From Amblyomma americanum (Eukaryota > Arthropoda > Arachnida > Ixodida > Ixodidae): a DNA stretch of 64,000 nucleotides. Positions 46,545 through 59,193 of the stretch are shown piece after piece (positions within the stretch are counted from its first letter, which is position 1; the number at the start of each line of letters is the position of its first letter). A program made the translations under genes and the position numbers. Below the pieces are notes generated by a model, which saw nothing but the letters and a program-made list of their open reading frames with translations, had not been told where the DNA came from and made no database searches. The stretch is from positions 157,888,099-157,952,098 of the forward strand of contig NC_135502.1 of NCBI RefSeq assembly GCF_052857255.1. Reading direction: 5' to 3'.

Positions 46545-46548
46545 TTAA
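46545..46548. other. Empty piggyBac target site at a trimer boundary
   Basis: This is where the macro-unit pattern predicts a transposon, but the site is the uninterrupted CCCTGA-TTAA-GAAGCTC. The flanks are a B-type end and an A-like start with private variants (tctgtttgagaaacttcaag). Confidence 0.9.
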
Positions 46549-49500
46549 GAAGCTCTTGGTTGGAGAAGCCCCATTTTGGAGAAAATCTCTGTTTGAGAAA
46601 CTTCAAGTCGGAAAAACTCTATGTTGAAGAAACTTTAAGTCGGATAAACTTCATATTGGAGAAACTCCCTGTTAGGTACACCATGTTTCAGAAAGTCCAT
46701 GTTTCAGAAGCTCACTGCTGGAGAAAATTCCTTTTGGAGAAACTCTCAGTTGGACAAACTCCCTGTTGGGCAATCTCCCTTCTTTAGAAACTCTCCGTTG
46801 GAGAAACTCCATGTTAATGAATTTCTGTTGGAGAAACTCACTGTTAGAGAAACTCCCTGATGTAGAGCCTCTCTGTTGCAGAAACATCATTTGGAGCAAA
46901 TGCTTGAAGGAGAAACTCCATGTTGGAGAAACTCCCTGTTAGGGACACTATGTTTTAGAAACTGCCAGTCGAATAAATTTTCTGTTGAGAAACTCCATGC
47001 TGGAGGAACTCTATGTTGGGGAAACTCTATGTTGCATAAAATCCACATTGACGGAACTCTCTGTTGGAGAAACTCTATTAGAGGAAGTCTCTGTTGCAGA
47101 AACTCGATGTTGGAGGAAATGTCTCTTGGAGAAACTCTGTTAAAGAAAATTCCTGTTGGATGAACTTCATGTTGGAGAAAATCCCGTTGCGAAACTCCCT
47201 GTTGGAGGAACTCCATGTTGAAGACACTCACTGTCGCATAAATTTCATGTTGCAGAAACTCCATGTTCGAGAAACACCATTTTCAGAGAAACTCTCTTTG
47301 CGAAATTACGTTGCAGAAACTCCATAATTAAGAAACTGCCTGTTAGAGATTTTCCATGTTAGTGTAGCTCCCTCTTGAAGAATATCCATGTTGGAGCAAA
47401 TACTTGTTGGAGAAACTCCAGGTTGGAGAAATTCCCTGTTAGGAGAATTTTTTGTTTGAGAAACTCCATGCCGAAAAATATCCATGCTGGAGGAACTGCC
47501 AGTTGGAGAATCTCTCTTTTGGAGAATCTCCCTGCAGGAGAAACTCCTTGTCAATGAAACTCAATAGTGGAAAAATTCCCCGTTAGAGGAACTTCCTGTT
47601 ACATAACTTCTGTGTTGGAAAAACCCCTTTTGGAGCAAATCCTCTATACTAGAGAAAATCTCTGTTAGGGACAGTCAATGTCGAAGAAACTAGCTTTTGA
47701 GAAACTCCATTCTGGAGAAACTCCATGTTGGATAACCTAAAAGTTGGAGAAACTTCATGTTGGAGAACTCAATGTTGGACAAATTATGTTGGAGAAACTC
47801 CCTGTTTAGAAACGCAAAGCTTGAGAAAATCATTGTTAGAGGAATAACCTGTTCGAGAAACTACATTGGAAAAACCGTTCGAAAATCTCCATGTTAGAGA
47901 AACTCTCCGTTGAGAAACTGTATGTTGGAGAACTCGAGATTGGCGAAACTCTCTGTTGGAGAAAATCTTTGTTGGAGAAACTCCCTGTTAGAGCATCTCC
48001 CTGTTTGATAAACTTATGTTGAAGAAAATTCCTGTTGGATAAAATTAATGTTGGAGAAAATCTCTGTTGGAGAAACTCAGTGTTGGACATACTCCCAGTT
48101 GGAGGTACTCCATGTTGAAGAATCTCACTGTTGGATAAATTCATGTTGGAGAAACTTCCTGTTGGAGAAACTCCATGTTTAGAGACAGTCCATCTTGCAG
48201 AAGCTCCTTTTTGGAGAAACTGTATTTTGGAGAAACTCCCTGTTGGAGAATCTCCCTACTGGATGAATTTCAAGTTTGAGAAACTAACTGTTGAAGAAAT
48301 TCTGCTGAAAAACTCCACATTGGATAAACTCTATGCTGGCGAAACCATGCTGGAGAAGCTCTATGTTGGAGAATCTCCCTGTTATAGAAATTTCCTGTTA
48401 GAGAATCTCCTTATTGGAGAAACACCCTGTTGGACAAACTTCATGTTCGAAAAATTCTACGTTGGAGAATCTCTCTGTTCGAGAAAGTCCTTATTGGAGA
48501 AACACACTGTTGAACAAACTTCCTGTTGGAGAATATCCTGGTTGGAGAAACTCTATTAAGAAGAAACTATATTTTTGAAAATCTCTCTGTTGGAAAACCT
48601 CATGTTGGAGAAACCCTGTTCTAGATACTCCATGGTAGTTAGAGAAACTCCCTGTTGGAGAAACTCCATGCTGGATAAACTCCACGTTGGAGGATCTCTG
48701 TTTGAGAGGCTCCATGTTGGAGACACTTCATGCTGGAGAGAATCTGTATTGCACAACCCCTGTGTTGGAGAAAATCCCTTTCGGAGAAACTTTCAGTTGA
48801 GAAACTCTTTGTTGGATAAGCTCCCTGTTGAAGCTCCCTATCGGAGAAACTTCATTGAGAAACTTCCTGTTGGAGAATCCTTCTATTTGAGAAACTCCAC
48901 TTTGGAAAAGTCCCTGTTGGAGAAACTCTATGTTGCAGAAACTCCCTGCTGGAGAAAAGTCCTGTTGGAGAAACACCCCCTTGGTGCAAAATTATGCTGG
49001 AGAAACTCTATGTTGCAGAAGCTCCCTGTTGGAGAATCTCCCTGTTGGAGAAATACCCTGTTGAAGGTCCCTTTCGCCGAAAATTATTGTTGAAGAAACT
49101 CTGGTTTGGAGAAACTCTCTGCTGGAGAAACACCGTTTTGAAGAAAGTTCATGTTCCAGAAACATTTCATTAGAGAAACCCTCTGTTGGAGAAACTCCCT
49201 GTTGGATAAAGTTCATGTTAGAGAAACTCCGGGTTAAAGAAACTCTCTGTTGGAAAAACTCCATTTTGGAGAAAATTCGTGTTGGAAAAATTCCGTGAGC
49301 CAGAAACTCTCGGTTGGAGAAACTCTAAGGTGAGAAACTCGGAGTAGGTGAAATTCTCTGTTGGAGACACACCCTCTTCGAGAAAATGTATGTTGGAGAA
49401 ACTTCCTCTTGGAGAAATTCTATGTTGGAGAAACTCTTCGTTCGAGAAACTTCGTTCAGTAGGAAGTCGATGTTTGAGATGCTCTCTGTTAGAGAAGGTT

Positions 49501-50479
49501 CATGATGGACAACCTCTATATTGCAGAAACATCCTATTAGAGAAACTTCATGTTGGTGAAAAGCCTTGGAGAAACTCCTGTTCCAGAAACACTATATTGG
49601 AAAAACTCCATTATGGAGAAACTCTCTGTTGGAAAAACTCCATTCTGGATAATCTCCATGCTAGTGAAATTGTATGTTAGAGAATCTTCCTTTTGGAGAA
49701 ACACCCTTTTGGACAAACTTCATATTGGAGAAACTCTTGTTAGAGGAATTTTATGTTTGATAAACTCCATGTTGAATAACTCCTTGTTGGATATACTCCC
49801 TTGATGGACACTCCCTGTTGGAGAAACACCCTGTTAGAGAATCTTTCTATTGGAAAAATTCCATGTTGGAGAAAATTCCCGTTGAGAAACTCCATGTTAA
49901 AAAAACTGCATGTTGTAAAAATTCCTATGTTGTACAAGCTCCCTGTTGGAGAAACTCCCTGTTCTTTACCTTCCTGTTAGAGAAACTTCTTAGAGAAACT
50001 CCACGTTGGAGAAACTCCCTTTTGAGAAAATCCATGCTTGAGAAGCTTCCTATTAGAGAAACTCCATGTCGCAGAAGCTCGCTGTTGGAGAAACTCCATG
50101 GTGGAGAAATTCCTGGTTGGATAAACACCTTGTTGGTTAAACTCCAGTTGGAGAAACTCCCTGTTTGAGAAATTTTATCCTGTAAAAACTCCCTGTTGGA
50201 GAAATTTCTTGTACGAGACACTTCATGTTTGAGAAAATCCCTGTTGAAGAAACTCTCCATTGGAGAAACTCGTTGTTGGAGAGACTCCATGTTTGAGAAA
50301 CTCTATGGTGGAGAAAGTCTATGTTGCAGAAACTCCCTGTTGAGAAACTCCCTCCTGGAGAAACTTCCAGTTGGAGAAACACCCTGTTGAAGCTCTTTGT
50401 CGGAGAAAATTTATGTTCGAGAAGCTTCATTTTGGAGAAACATGCTTTTGGAGAAACTCTCCTTGGACAAACTCCCTGA
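46545..50479 (+). repeat. Mosaic HOR subunit, A-type proximal and B-type distal
   Basis: 3,935 bp. The proximal part has the single A-type cassette and A-type landmarks up to about 48.5 kb. From about 48,575 it carries B-type variants (gttggaaaacctcatg, ctgttctagatactcc) through to a B-type end. Confidence 0.82.
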
Positions 50480-50483
50480 TTAA
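50480..50483. other. Empty piggyBac target site
   Basis: Uninterrupted CCCTGA-TTAA-GAAGCTC context. Confidence 0.9.
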
Positions 50484-53400
50484 GAAGCTCTTGGTTGGAG
50501 AAGCCCCATTTTAAAGAAATTCCCTGTTGGAGAAACTTCATGTTGTAAAAACTCTATGTTGAAGAAACTTTAAGTCGGATAAACTTCATATTGGAGAAAA
50601 TCCCTGTTAGGGACACCATGTTTCAGAAAGTCCATGTTTCAGAAGCTCCCTGCTGGAGAAAAATCTTTTTGGAGAAACTCTCAGCTGGACAAACTTCCTG
50701 TTGGGCAATCTCCCTTCTTTAGAAACTCTCCTTTGGAGAAACTCCATGTTAATGTATCTCTGTTTGAGAAACTCACTGTAAAAGAAACTCCCTGATGGAG
50801 AACCTCTCTGTTGCAGAAACATCATTTGGAGCAAATCCTTGAAGGAGAAACTCCGTGTTGGAGAAACTCCCTGTTAGGGACACTGTATGTTTTAGAAACT
50901 GCCAGTCGAAGAAATTTCCAGTTGAGAAACTCCATGCTGGAAGAACTCCATGTTGGAGAAACTCCCTGTAAGGAACACAATGTTTTAGAAACTGCCAGTC
51001 GGAAAAATTTTCTGTTGAGAAACTCCATGCTCGAGGAACTCCATGTTGGAGACACTCTATGTTCCATAAAATCTATATTGACGGACTCTCTGTTGGAGAA
51101 ATTCTTTATTGGAGGAAGTCTCTGTTGCAGAAACTCTATGTTGGAGGAAATGTCTCTTGGAGAAACTCTGTTAAGGAAAATTCCTGTTGAATAAACTTCA
51201 TGTTGGAGAAAATCCCTGGTGCTAAACTCCCTGTTGGAGGAACTCCATGTTGAAGACACTCACTGTTGCATAAATTTCATGTTGCAGAAACTCCATGTTC
51301 GAGAAACTTTATGTTCGGAGAAACGCTGTTTGCGAAACTACGTTGCAAAAACTCGATGATGAAGAAACTGCCTGTTAGAGATTTTTCATGTTAGAGTAGC
51401 TCCCTCTTGAAGAAAATTCATGTTGGAGCAAATCCTTGTTGAAGAAACTCATGTTGGAGAAATTCCCTGTAAGGGAAATTTTTTGTTTGAGAAACTCTCT
51501 GAAGTAACTAAGTTTATAAACTCCATGCCGAAAAATAATCATGCTGGAGAAACTGCATGTTGGAGAATCTCTCTTTTGGAGAAACTCCCTGCAGGAGAAA
51601 CTCCTTGTTAATGAAACTCAATAGTGGAGAAATTCCCCGTTAGAGGAACTCCCTGTTACATAACTTCTGTGTTGGAAAAACCCCTTTTGGAGCAAATCCT
51701 CTATATTAGAGAAAATCTCTGTTAGGGACAGTCAATGTCGAAGAAACTTGCTGTTGAGAAACTCTATTTTGGAGAAACTCCATGTTGGATTACCTAAAAG
51801 TTGGAGAAACTTCATTTTGGAGAAATCAGTGAGTGATAAATTATGTTGGAAAAACTTCCTATTTAGAAGCGCAAAGCTTGAGAAAATCATTGTTAGAGGA
51901 ATAACCTGTTCGAGAAACTACATTGGAAAAACAGTTAGAAAATCTCCATGTTAGTGAAACTCTCCGTTGAGAAACTGTATGTTGGAGAACTCGAGATTGG
52001 CGAAACTCTCTGTTGGAGAAAATCTTTGTTGGAGAAACTCCCTGTTAGAGCATCTCCCTGTTTGATAAACTTATGTTGAATAAAATCCCTGTTGGATAAA
52101 ATTAATGTTGGAGAAAATCTCTGTAGGAGAAACTCAGTGTTGCACATACTCCCTGTTGGAGGTACTCCATGTTAAATAATCTCACTGTTGGATAAATTTC
52201 ATGTTGCAGAAACTTTCTGTTGGAGAAACTCCATGTTTTGAGACAGTCCATCTTGAAGAAGATCCTTGTTGGAGAAGCTGTATTTTGGAGAAATTCCCTG
52301 TTGGAGAAACTTCCTGCTGGATGAATTTCAAGTTTGAGAAACTCACTGTTGAAGAAATTCTGTTGAAAAACTCCACACTGGATAAACACTATGCTGGCGA
52401 AACTCCATGCTGGAGAAGCTCTATGCTGGAGAATCTCCCTGTTTTAGAAATTTCCTGTTAGAGAATCTCCTTATTGGAGAAACACCCTGTTGGACAAACT
52501 TCATGTTCAATAAATTCTACGTTGGAGAATCTCTCTATTCGAGAAAGTCCTTATTGGAGAAACTCACTGTTGAACAAACTTCCTGTTGGAGAATATCCTG
52601 GTTGGAGAAACTCTATTAAGAAGAAACTATATTTTGGAAAATCTCTCTGTTGGAAAACCTCATGTTGGAGAAACCCTGTTCTAGATACTCCATGTTAGTT
52701 AGAGCAACTCCCTGTTGGAGAAACTCCATGCTGGATAAACTCCACGTTGGAGGATCTCTGTTTGAGAGGCTCCATGTTGGAGACACTTCATGCTGGAGAG
52801 AATCTGTATTGCACAACCCCTGTGTTGGAGAAAATCCCTTTCGGAGAAACTTTCAGTTGAGAAACTCTTTGTTGGATAAGCTCCCTGTTGAAGCTCCCTA
52901 TCGGAGAAACTTCATTGAGAAACTTCCTGTTGGAGAATCCTTCTATTTGAGAAACTCCACTTTGGAAAAGTCCCTGTTGGAGAAACTCTATGTTGCAGAA
53001 ACTCCCTGCTGGAGAAAAGTCCTGTTGGAGAAACACCCCCTTGGTGCAAAATTATGCTGGAGAAACTCTATGTTGCAGAAGCTCCCTGTTGGAGAATCTC
53101 CCTGTTGGAGAAATACCCTGTTGAAGGTCCCTTTCGCCGAAAATTATTGTTGAAACTCTGGTTTGGAGAAACTCTCTGCTGGAGAAACACCGTTTTGAAG
53201 AAAGTTCATGTTCCAGAAACTTTTCATTAGAGAAACCCTCTGTTGGAGAAACTCCCTGTTGGATAAAGTTCATGTTAGAGAAACTCCGGGTTAAAGAAAC
53301 TCTCTGTTGGAAAAACTCCATTTTGGAGAAAATTCGTGTTGGAAAAATTCCGTGAGCCAGAAACTCTCGGTTGGAGAAACTCTAAGGTGAAAAACTCGGA

Positions 53401-54536
53401 GTAGGTGAAATTCTCTGTTGGAGACACACCCTCTTCGAGAAAATGTATGTTGGAGAAACTTCCTCTTGGAGAAATTCTATGTTGGAGAAACTCTTCGTTC
53501 GAGAAACTTCGTTCAGTAGGAAGTCGATGTTTGAGATGCTCTCTGTTAGAGAAGCTTCATGATGGACAACCTCTATATTGCAGAAACATCCTATTAGAGA
53601 AACTTCATGTTGGTGAAAAGCCTTGGAGAAACTCCTGTTCCAGAAACACTATGTTGGAAAAACTCCATTATGGAGAAACTCTCTGTTGGAAAAACTCCAT
53701 TCTGGATAATCTCCATGCTAGTGAAATTGTATGTTAGAGAATCTTCCTGTTGGAGAAACACCCTTTTGGACAAACTTCATATTGGAGAAACTCTTGTTAG
53801 AGGAATTTTATGTTTGATAAACTCCATGTTGAATAACTCCTTGTTGGATATACTCCCTTGATGGACACTCCCTGTTGGAGAAACACCCTGTTAGAGAATC
53901 TTTCTATTGGAAAAATTCCATGTTGGAGAAAATTCCCGTTGAGAAACTCCATGTTAAAAAAACTGCATGTTGTAAAAATTCCTATGTTGTACAAGCTCCC
54001 TGTTGGAGAAACTCCCTGTTCTTTAACTTCCTGTTAGAGAAACTTCTTAGAGAAACTCCACGTTGGAGAAACTCCCTTTTGAGAAAATCCATGCTTGAGA
54101 AGCTTCCTATTAGAGAAACTCCATGTCGCAGAAGCTCGCTGTTGGAGAAACTCCATGGTGGAGAAATTCCTGGTTGGATAAACACCTTCTTGGTTAAACT
54201 CCAGTTGGAGAAACTCCCTGTTTGAGAAATTTTATCCTGTAAAAACTCCCTGTTGGAGAAATTTCTTGTACGAGACACTTCATGTTTGAGAAAATCCCTG
54301 TTGAAGAAACTCTCCATTGGAGAAACTCGTTGTTGGAGAGACTCCATGTTTGAGAAACTCTATGGTGGAGAAAGTCTATGTTGCAGAAACTCCCTGTTGA
54401 GAAACTCCCTCCTGGAGAAACTTCCAGTTGGAGAAACACCCTGTTGAAGCTCTTTGTCGGAGAAAATTTATGTTCGAGAAGCTTCATTTTGGAGAAACTT
54501 GCTTTTGGAGAAACTCTCCTTGGACAAACTCCCTGA
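50480..54536 (+). repeat. Mosaic HOR subunit, short C-type start then type B
   Basis: 4,057 bp. The first roughly 125 bp are C-type (gaagccccattttaaag, cttcatattggagaaaatccc). From about 50,656 the sequence is B-type (gagaaaaatctttttgg). The switch lies within the stretch shared by both types, about 50,605-50,656. Confidence 0.82.
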
Positions 54537-54540
54537 TTAA
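54537..54540. other. Empty piggyBac target site (B|C boundary)
   Basis: Uninterrupted CCCTGA-TTAA-GAAGCTC context. Confidence 0.9.
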
Positions 54541-57500
54541 GAAGCTCTTGGTTGGAGAAGCCCCATTTTAAAGAAATTCTCTGTTGGAGAAACTTCATGT
54601 TGTAAAAACTCTATGTTGAAGAAACTTTAAGTCGGATAAACTTCATATTGGAGAAAATCCCTGTTAGGGACACCATGTTTCAGAAAGTCCATGTTTCAGA
54701 AGCTCCCTGCTGGAGAAAATTCCTTTTGAAGAAACTCTCAGTTGGACAAACTCCCTGTTGGGCAATCTCCCTTCTTTAGAAACTCTCCTTTGGAGAAACT
54801 CCATGTTAATGAATTTCTGTTGGAGAAACTCACTGTTAGAGAAACTCCCTGATGGAGAACCTCCCTGTTGCAGAAACATCATTTGGAGCAAATGCTTGAA
54901 GGAGAAACTCCGTGTTGGAGAAACTCCCTGTTAGAGACACTGTATGTTTTAGAAACTGCCAGTCGAAGAAATTTCCTGTTGAGAAACTCTATGCTGCAGG
55001 AAATCCATGTTGGAGAAACTCCCTGTTAGGGACACTATGTCTTAGAAACTGCCAGTCGAATAAATTTTCTGTTGGGAAACTCCATGCTGGAGGAACTACA
55101 TGTTGGAGAAACTCTATGTTGCATAAAATTCATATTGACGGAACTCTCTGTTGGAGAAACTCTATTGGAGGAAGTGTCTGTTGCAGAAACTCTATGTTGG
55201 AGGAAATGTCTCTTGGAGAAACTCTGTTAAAGATAATTCCTGTTGTATGAACTTCATGTTGGAGAAAATCCCTTTTGCGAAACTCCCTGTTGGAGGAACT
55301 CCATGTTGAAGACACTCACTGTTGCATAAATTTCATGTTGCAGAAACTCCATGTTCGAGAAACTCCATGTTCAGAGAAACGCTCTTTGCGAAACTACGTT
55401 GCAGAAACTCCATGATTAAGAAACTGCCTGTTAGAGATTTTTCATGTTAGTGTAGCTCCCACTTGAAGAAAATCCATGTTGGAGCAAATTCTTGTTGGAG
55501 AATCTCGGTGTTGCAGAAATTCCCTGTTAGGGAAATTTTTGTTTGAGAAACTCCATGCCGAAAAATATCCATGCTGGAGGAACTGCCAGTTGGAGAATCT
55601 CTCTTTTGGAGAAACTCCCTGCAGGAGAAACTCCTTGTTAATGAAACTCAATAGTGGAGAAATTCCCCGTTAGAGGAACTCCCTGTTACATAACTTCTGT
55701 GTTGGAAAAACCCCTTTTGGAGCAAATCCTCTATATTAGAGAAAATCTCTGTTAGGGACAGTCAATGTCGAAGAAACTTGCTGTTGAGAAACTCTATTTT
55801 GGAGAAACTCCATGTTGGATTACCTAAAAGTTGGAGAAACTTCATTTTGGTATAAATCAATGTTGGATAAATTATGGTGGAGAAACTCCCTATTTAGAAA
55901 CGCAAAGCTTGAGAAAATCATTGTTAGAGGAATAACCTGTTCGAGAAACTACATTGGAAAAACAGTTCGAAAATCTCCATGTTAGAGAAACTCTCCGTTG
56001 AGAAACTGTATGTTGGAGAACTGGAGATTGGCGAACACTCTGTTGGAGAAAATCTTTGTTGGAGAAACTCCCTGTTAGAGCATCTCTGTTTGATAAACTT
56101 ATGTTGAAGAAAATCCCTGTTGGATAAAATAATGTTGGAGAAAATCTCTGTTTGAGAAACTCAGTGTTGCACATACTGCCTGTTAAAGGTACTCCATGTT
56201 GAATAATCTCACTGTTGGATAAATTCCATGTTGCAGAAACTTCCTGTTGGAGAATCTCCATGTTTTGAGACAGTCCATCTTGAAGAAGCTCCTTGTTGGA
56301 GAAACTGTATTTTGGAGAAACTCCCTGTTGGAGAAACTTCCTCCTGGATGAATTTCAAGTTTGAGAAAATCACTGAAGAAGTTCTGTTGAAAAACTCCAC
56401 ACTGGATAAACACTATGCTGGCGAAACTCCATGCTGGAGAAGCTCTATGCTGGAGAATCTCCCTGTTTTAGAAATTTCCTGTTAGAGAATCACCTTATTG
56501 GAGAAACACCCTGTTAGACAAACTTCATGTTCGATAAATTCTACGTTGGAGAATCTCTCTGTTAGAGAAAGTCCTTATTGGAGAAACTCACTGTTGAACA
56601 AACTTCCTGTTGGAGAATATCCTGGTTGGAGAAACTCTATTAAGAAGAAACTATATTTTGGAGAATCTCTGTTGGAGAACTTCATGTTGGAGAAACCCTG
56701 TTGGAGATACTCCATGTTAGTTAGAGAAACTCCCTGTTGGAGAAACTCCATGCTGAATATACTCCACGTTGGAGGATCTCTGTTTGAGAGGCTCCATGTT
56801 GGAGACACTTCATGCTGGAGAGAATATGTAATGCACAACCCCTGTGTTGGAGAAACTCCCTTTCGGAGAAACTTTCAGTTCAGAAACTCTTTGTTGGATA
56901 AGCTCCCTGTTGAAGCTCCCTGTCGGAGAAACTTCATTGAGAAACTTCCTGTTGGAGAATCTTTCTATTTGAGAAACTCCACTTTGGAAAAAGTCCCTGT
57001 TGGAGAAACTCTATGTTGCAGAAACTCCCTGCTGGAGAAAATTCCTGTTGGAGAAACACCCTCTTGGTGCAAAATTATGCTGGAGAAACTCTGTGTTGCA
57101 GAAGCTCCCTGTTGGAGAGTCTCCCTGTTGGAGAAATACCCTGTTGAAGGTCCCTTTCGCCGAAACGGAGATACTCTCTGTTGGAGAAACACCATTTTGA
57201 AGAAAGTTCATGTTCCAGAAACTCTTCATTAGAGAAACCCTCTGTTGGAGAAACTCCCTGTTGGATAAAGTTCATGTTAGAGAAACTCTCTGTTGGAAAA
57301 ACTCCATTTTGGAGAAAATTCGTGTTGGAAAAACTCCGTGTGCCAGAAACTCTCGTTTGGAGAAACTCTATGGTGAAAAACTCGGAGTAGGTGAAATTCT
57401 CTGTCGGAGACACACCCTCTTCGAGAAAATGTATGTTGGAGAAACTTCGTGTTGGAGAAATTCTATGTTGGAGAAACTCTTCGTTGGAGCAACTTCGTTC

Positions 57501-58522
57501 AGTTGGAAGTCGATGTTTGAGATGCTCTCTGTTAGGAACTTCATGTTGGAGAACATCTATATTGCAGAAACTTCAAATTAGAGAAACTTCCTGTTGGTGA
57601 AAACCCTTGGAGAAACTCCTGTTCCAGAAACTCTATGTTGTAGAAACTTCATTATGGATAAACTCTCTGTTGCAAAAACTCCATTCTGGATAAACTCCAT
57701 GCTAGTGAAATTGTATGTTAGAGAATCGTCCTGTTGGAGAAACACCCTGTTGGACAAACTCCATATTGGAGAAACTCACTGTTGGAGGAATTTTATGTTT
57801 GATAAACTCCATGTTGAATCAACTCCTTGTTAGATATACTCCCTTGATGGACACTCCCTGTTGGAGAAACACCCTGTTAGAGAATCTTGCTATTGGAAAA
57901 ATTCCGTGTTGGAGAAAATTCCCTTTGAGAAACTCCATGTTAGAAAAAGTGCATGATGTAAAAATTCCTATGTTGTACAAGCTCCCTGTTGGAGAAACTC
58001 CCTATTCTTTAACTTCCTGTTAGAGAAACTTCTTAGAGAAACTCCACGTTGGGGAAACTCCCTTTTGAGAAAATCCATGCTTGAGAAGCTTCCTATTCGA
58101 GAAACTCCATGTTGCAGAAACTCGCTGTTGGAGAAACTCCATGGTGGAGAAATTCCTGGTTGGATAAACTCCTTGTTGGTTAAACTCGAGGTGGAGAAAC
58201 TCCCTGTTTGAGAAAATGTATCCTGTAAAAAATCCCTGTTTGAGAAATTTCTTGTACGAGACACTTCATGTTTGAGAAAATCCCTGTTGAAGAAACTCTC
58301 CATTGGAGAAACTCGTTGTTGGAGACACTCCATGTTTGAGAAACTCTATGGTGGAGAAAGTCTATGTTGCAGAAACTCCCTGTTGAGAAACTCCCTCCTG
58401 GAGAAACTTCCAGTGGGAGAAACACCCTGTTGAAGCTCTTTGTCGGAGAAATTTTATGTTCGAGAAGCTTCCTTTTGGAGAAACTTGCTTTTGGAGAAAA
58501 TCTCCTTGGACAAACTCCCTGA
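54537..58522 (+). repeat. HOR subunit type C (last of block 3)
   Basis: About 3,986 bp. The first part shares the gaacctccctgttgcag variant with the mosaic at 42541. The remainder follows C2, including cattttggtataaatcaatg, and ends in the C-type junction at the piggyBac insertion. Confidence 0.86.
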
Positions 58523-58526
58523 TTAA

Positions 58527-58539
58527 CCTTTTACTTGCC
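58527..58539. repeat. Left terminal inverted repeat, copy 4
   Basis: CCTTTTACTTGCC directly after TTAA at 58523-58526. Confidence 0.9.
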
Positions 58540-58540
58540 A

Positions 58541-58560
58541 ATGTTCCGAAAGTGGAACAT
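58541..58560. repeat. Left subterminal palindrome, copy 4
   Basis: ATGTTCC-n6-GGAACAT, as in copies 2 and 3. The second left palindrome is at 58879-58906. Confidence 0.78.
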
Positions 58561-59115
58561 ACGATACTTGATTTTTTATTTCCTTCCCCATCTATCGCAG
58601 CTTTCTCTTTTTGTTTTCGCATACTCACTGATACTTGTAGAGAACATTCCAATTTTAATTTTTATTATCAACCTATTTAGAAGCTTTGGATAAATGCTCA
58701 CAAACAAGCATATTTTGCGTTCCTTCAGCGCTATACGTTTGTTGAATTATTTCGCAGGAAAAATGTAATGTTGCAATGAGCAGAGCAGAACCAAAATATC
58801 GCCATATAGTTAGGTATTACTGTGAAAAAAAATAAAAAAAGATAAAGACACTCTAGTTTTCAGTTTTTAGAGATTTATGCCAATGTTCCATTTTTGGAAC
58901 ACTGGCGTTTTACGGTGTCAAAAGTAGCGTAGACTCGCGCATGCATTTCGCCGTGTTTTTCTTCTTTTTTGGCATGTTGATGGTGCCCTCTAGGTGTCGT
59001 TTTGCACAAACTTGAAGACTATCTTTCCTTGGCATTATTTTGACTGCGCTTTTGCGTGGCACGTGGATGGAGCAGCCTAAAACTGCCCCGCATAGCTGCT
59101 TCAATCATCGTGAAT

Positions 59116-59190
59116 GTAAGTAGAAAACGACTTCGCGGCCGGATTTATATTGTAGTACTATACTTCTCAACGCAATAACTCTCTTTGTAG
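59116..59190 (+). other. Predicted 5'-UTR intron, copy 4
   Basis: GTAAGT donor and TTTGTAG acceptor, 75 bp, conserved with copies 2 and 3. Confidence 0.6.
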
Positions 59191-59193
59191 GTC

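Larger units (their letters stand above)
34619..58522 (+). repeat. Satellite block 3: two trimers without an internal piggyBac, 23,904 bp
   Basis: The block contains six TTAA-delimited subunits: A3, B3, a C/B mosaic, an A/B mosaic, a C/B mosaic close to type B, and C. It is 11,997 bp longer than block 2, that is, one additional trimer. Polarity and monomer are unchanged. No gene or RNA feature is seen. Confidence 0.95.

Noticed and set aside
46545..46548. Footprint of a precise piggyBac excision
   Set aside because: The flanks are not those of the filled sites (B-type left end, private right variants), so a never-occupied site is simpler.
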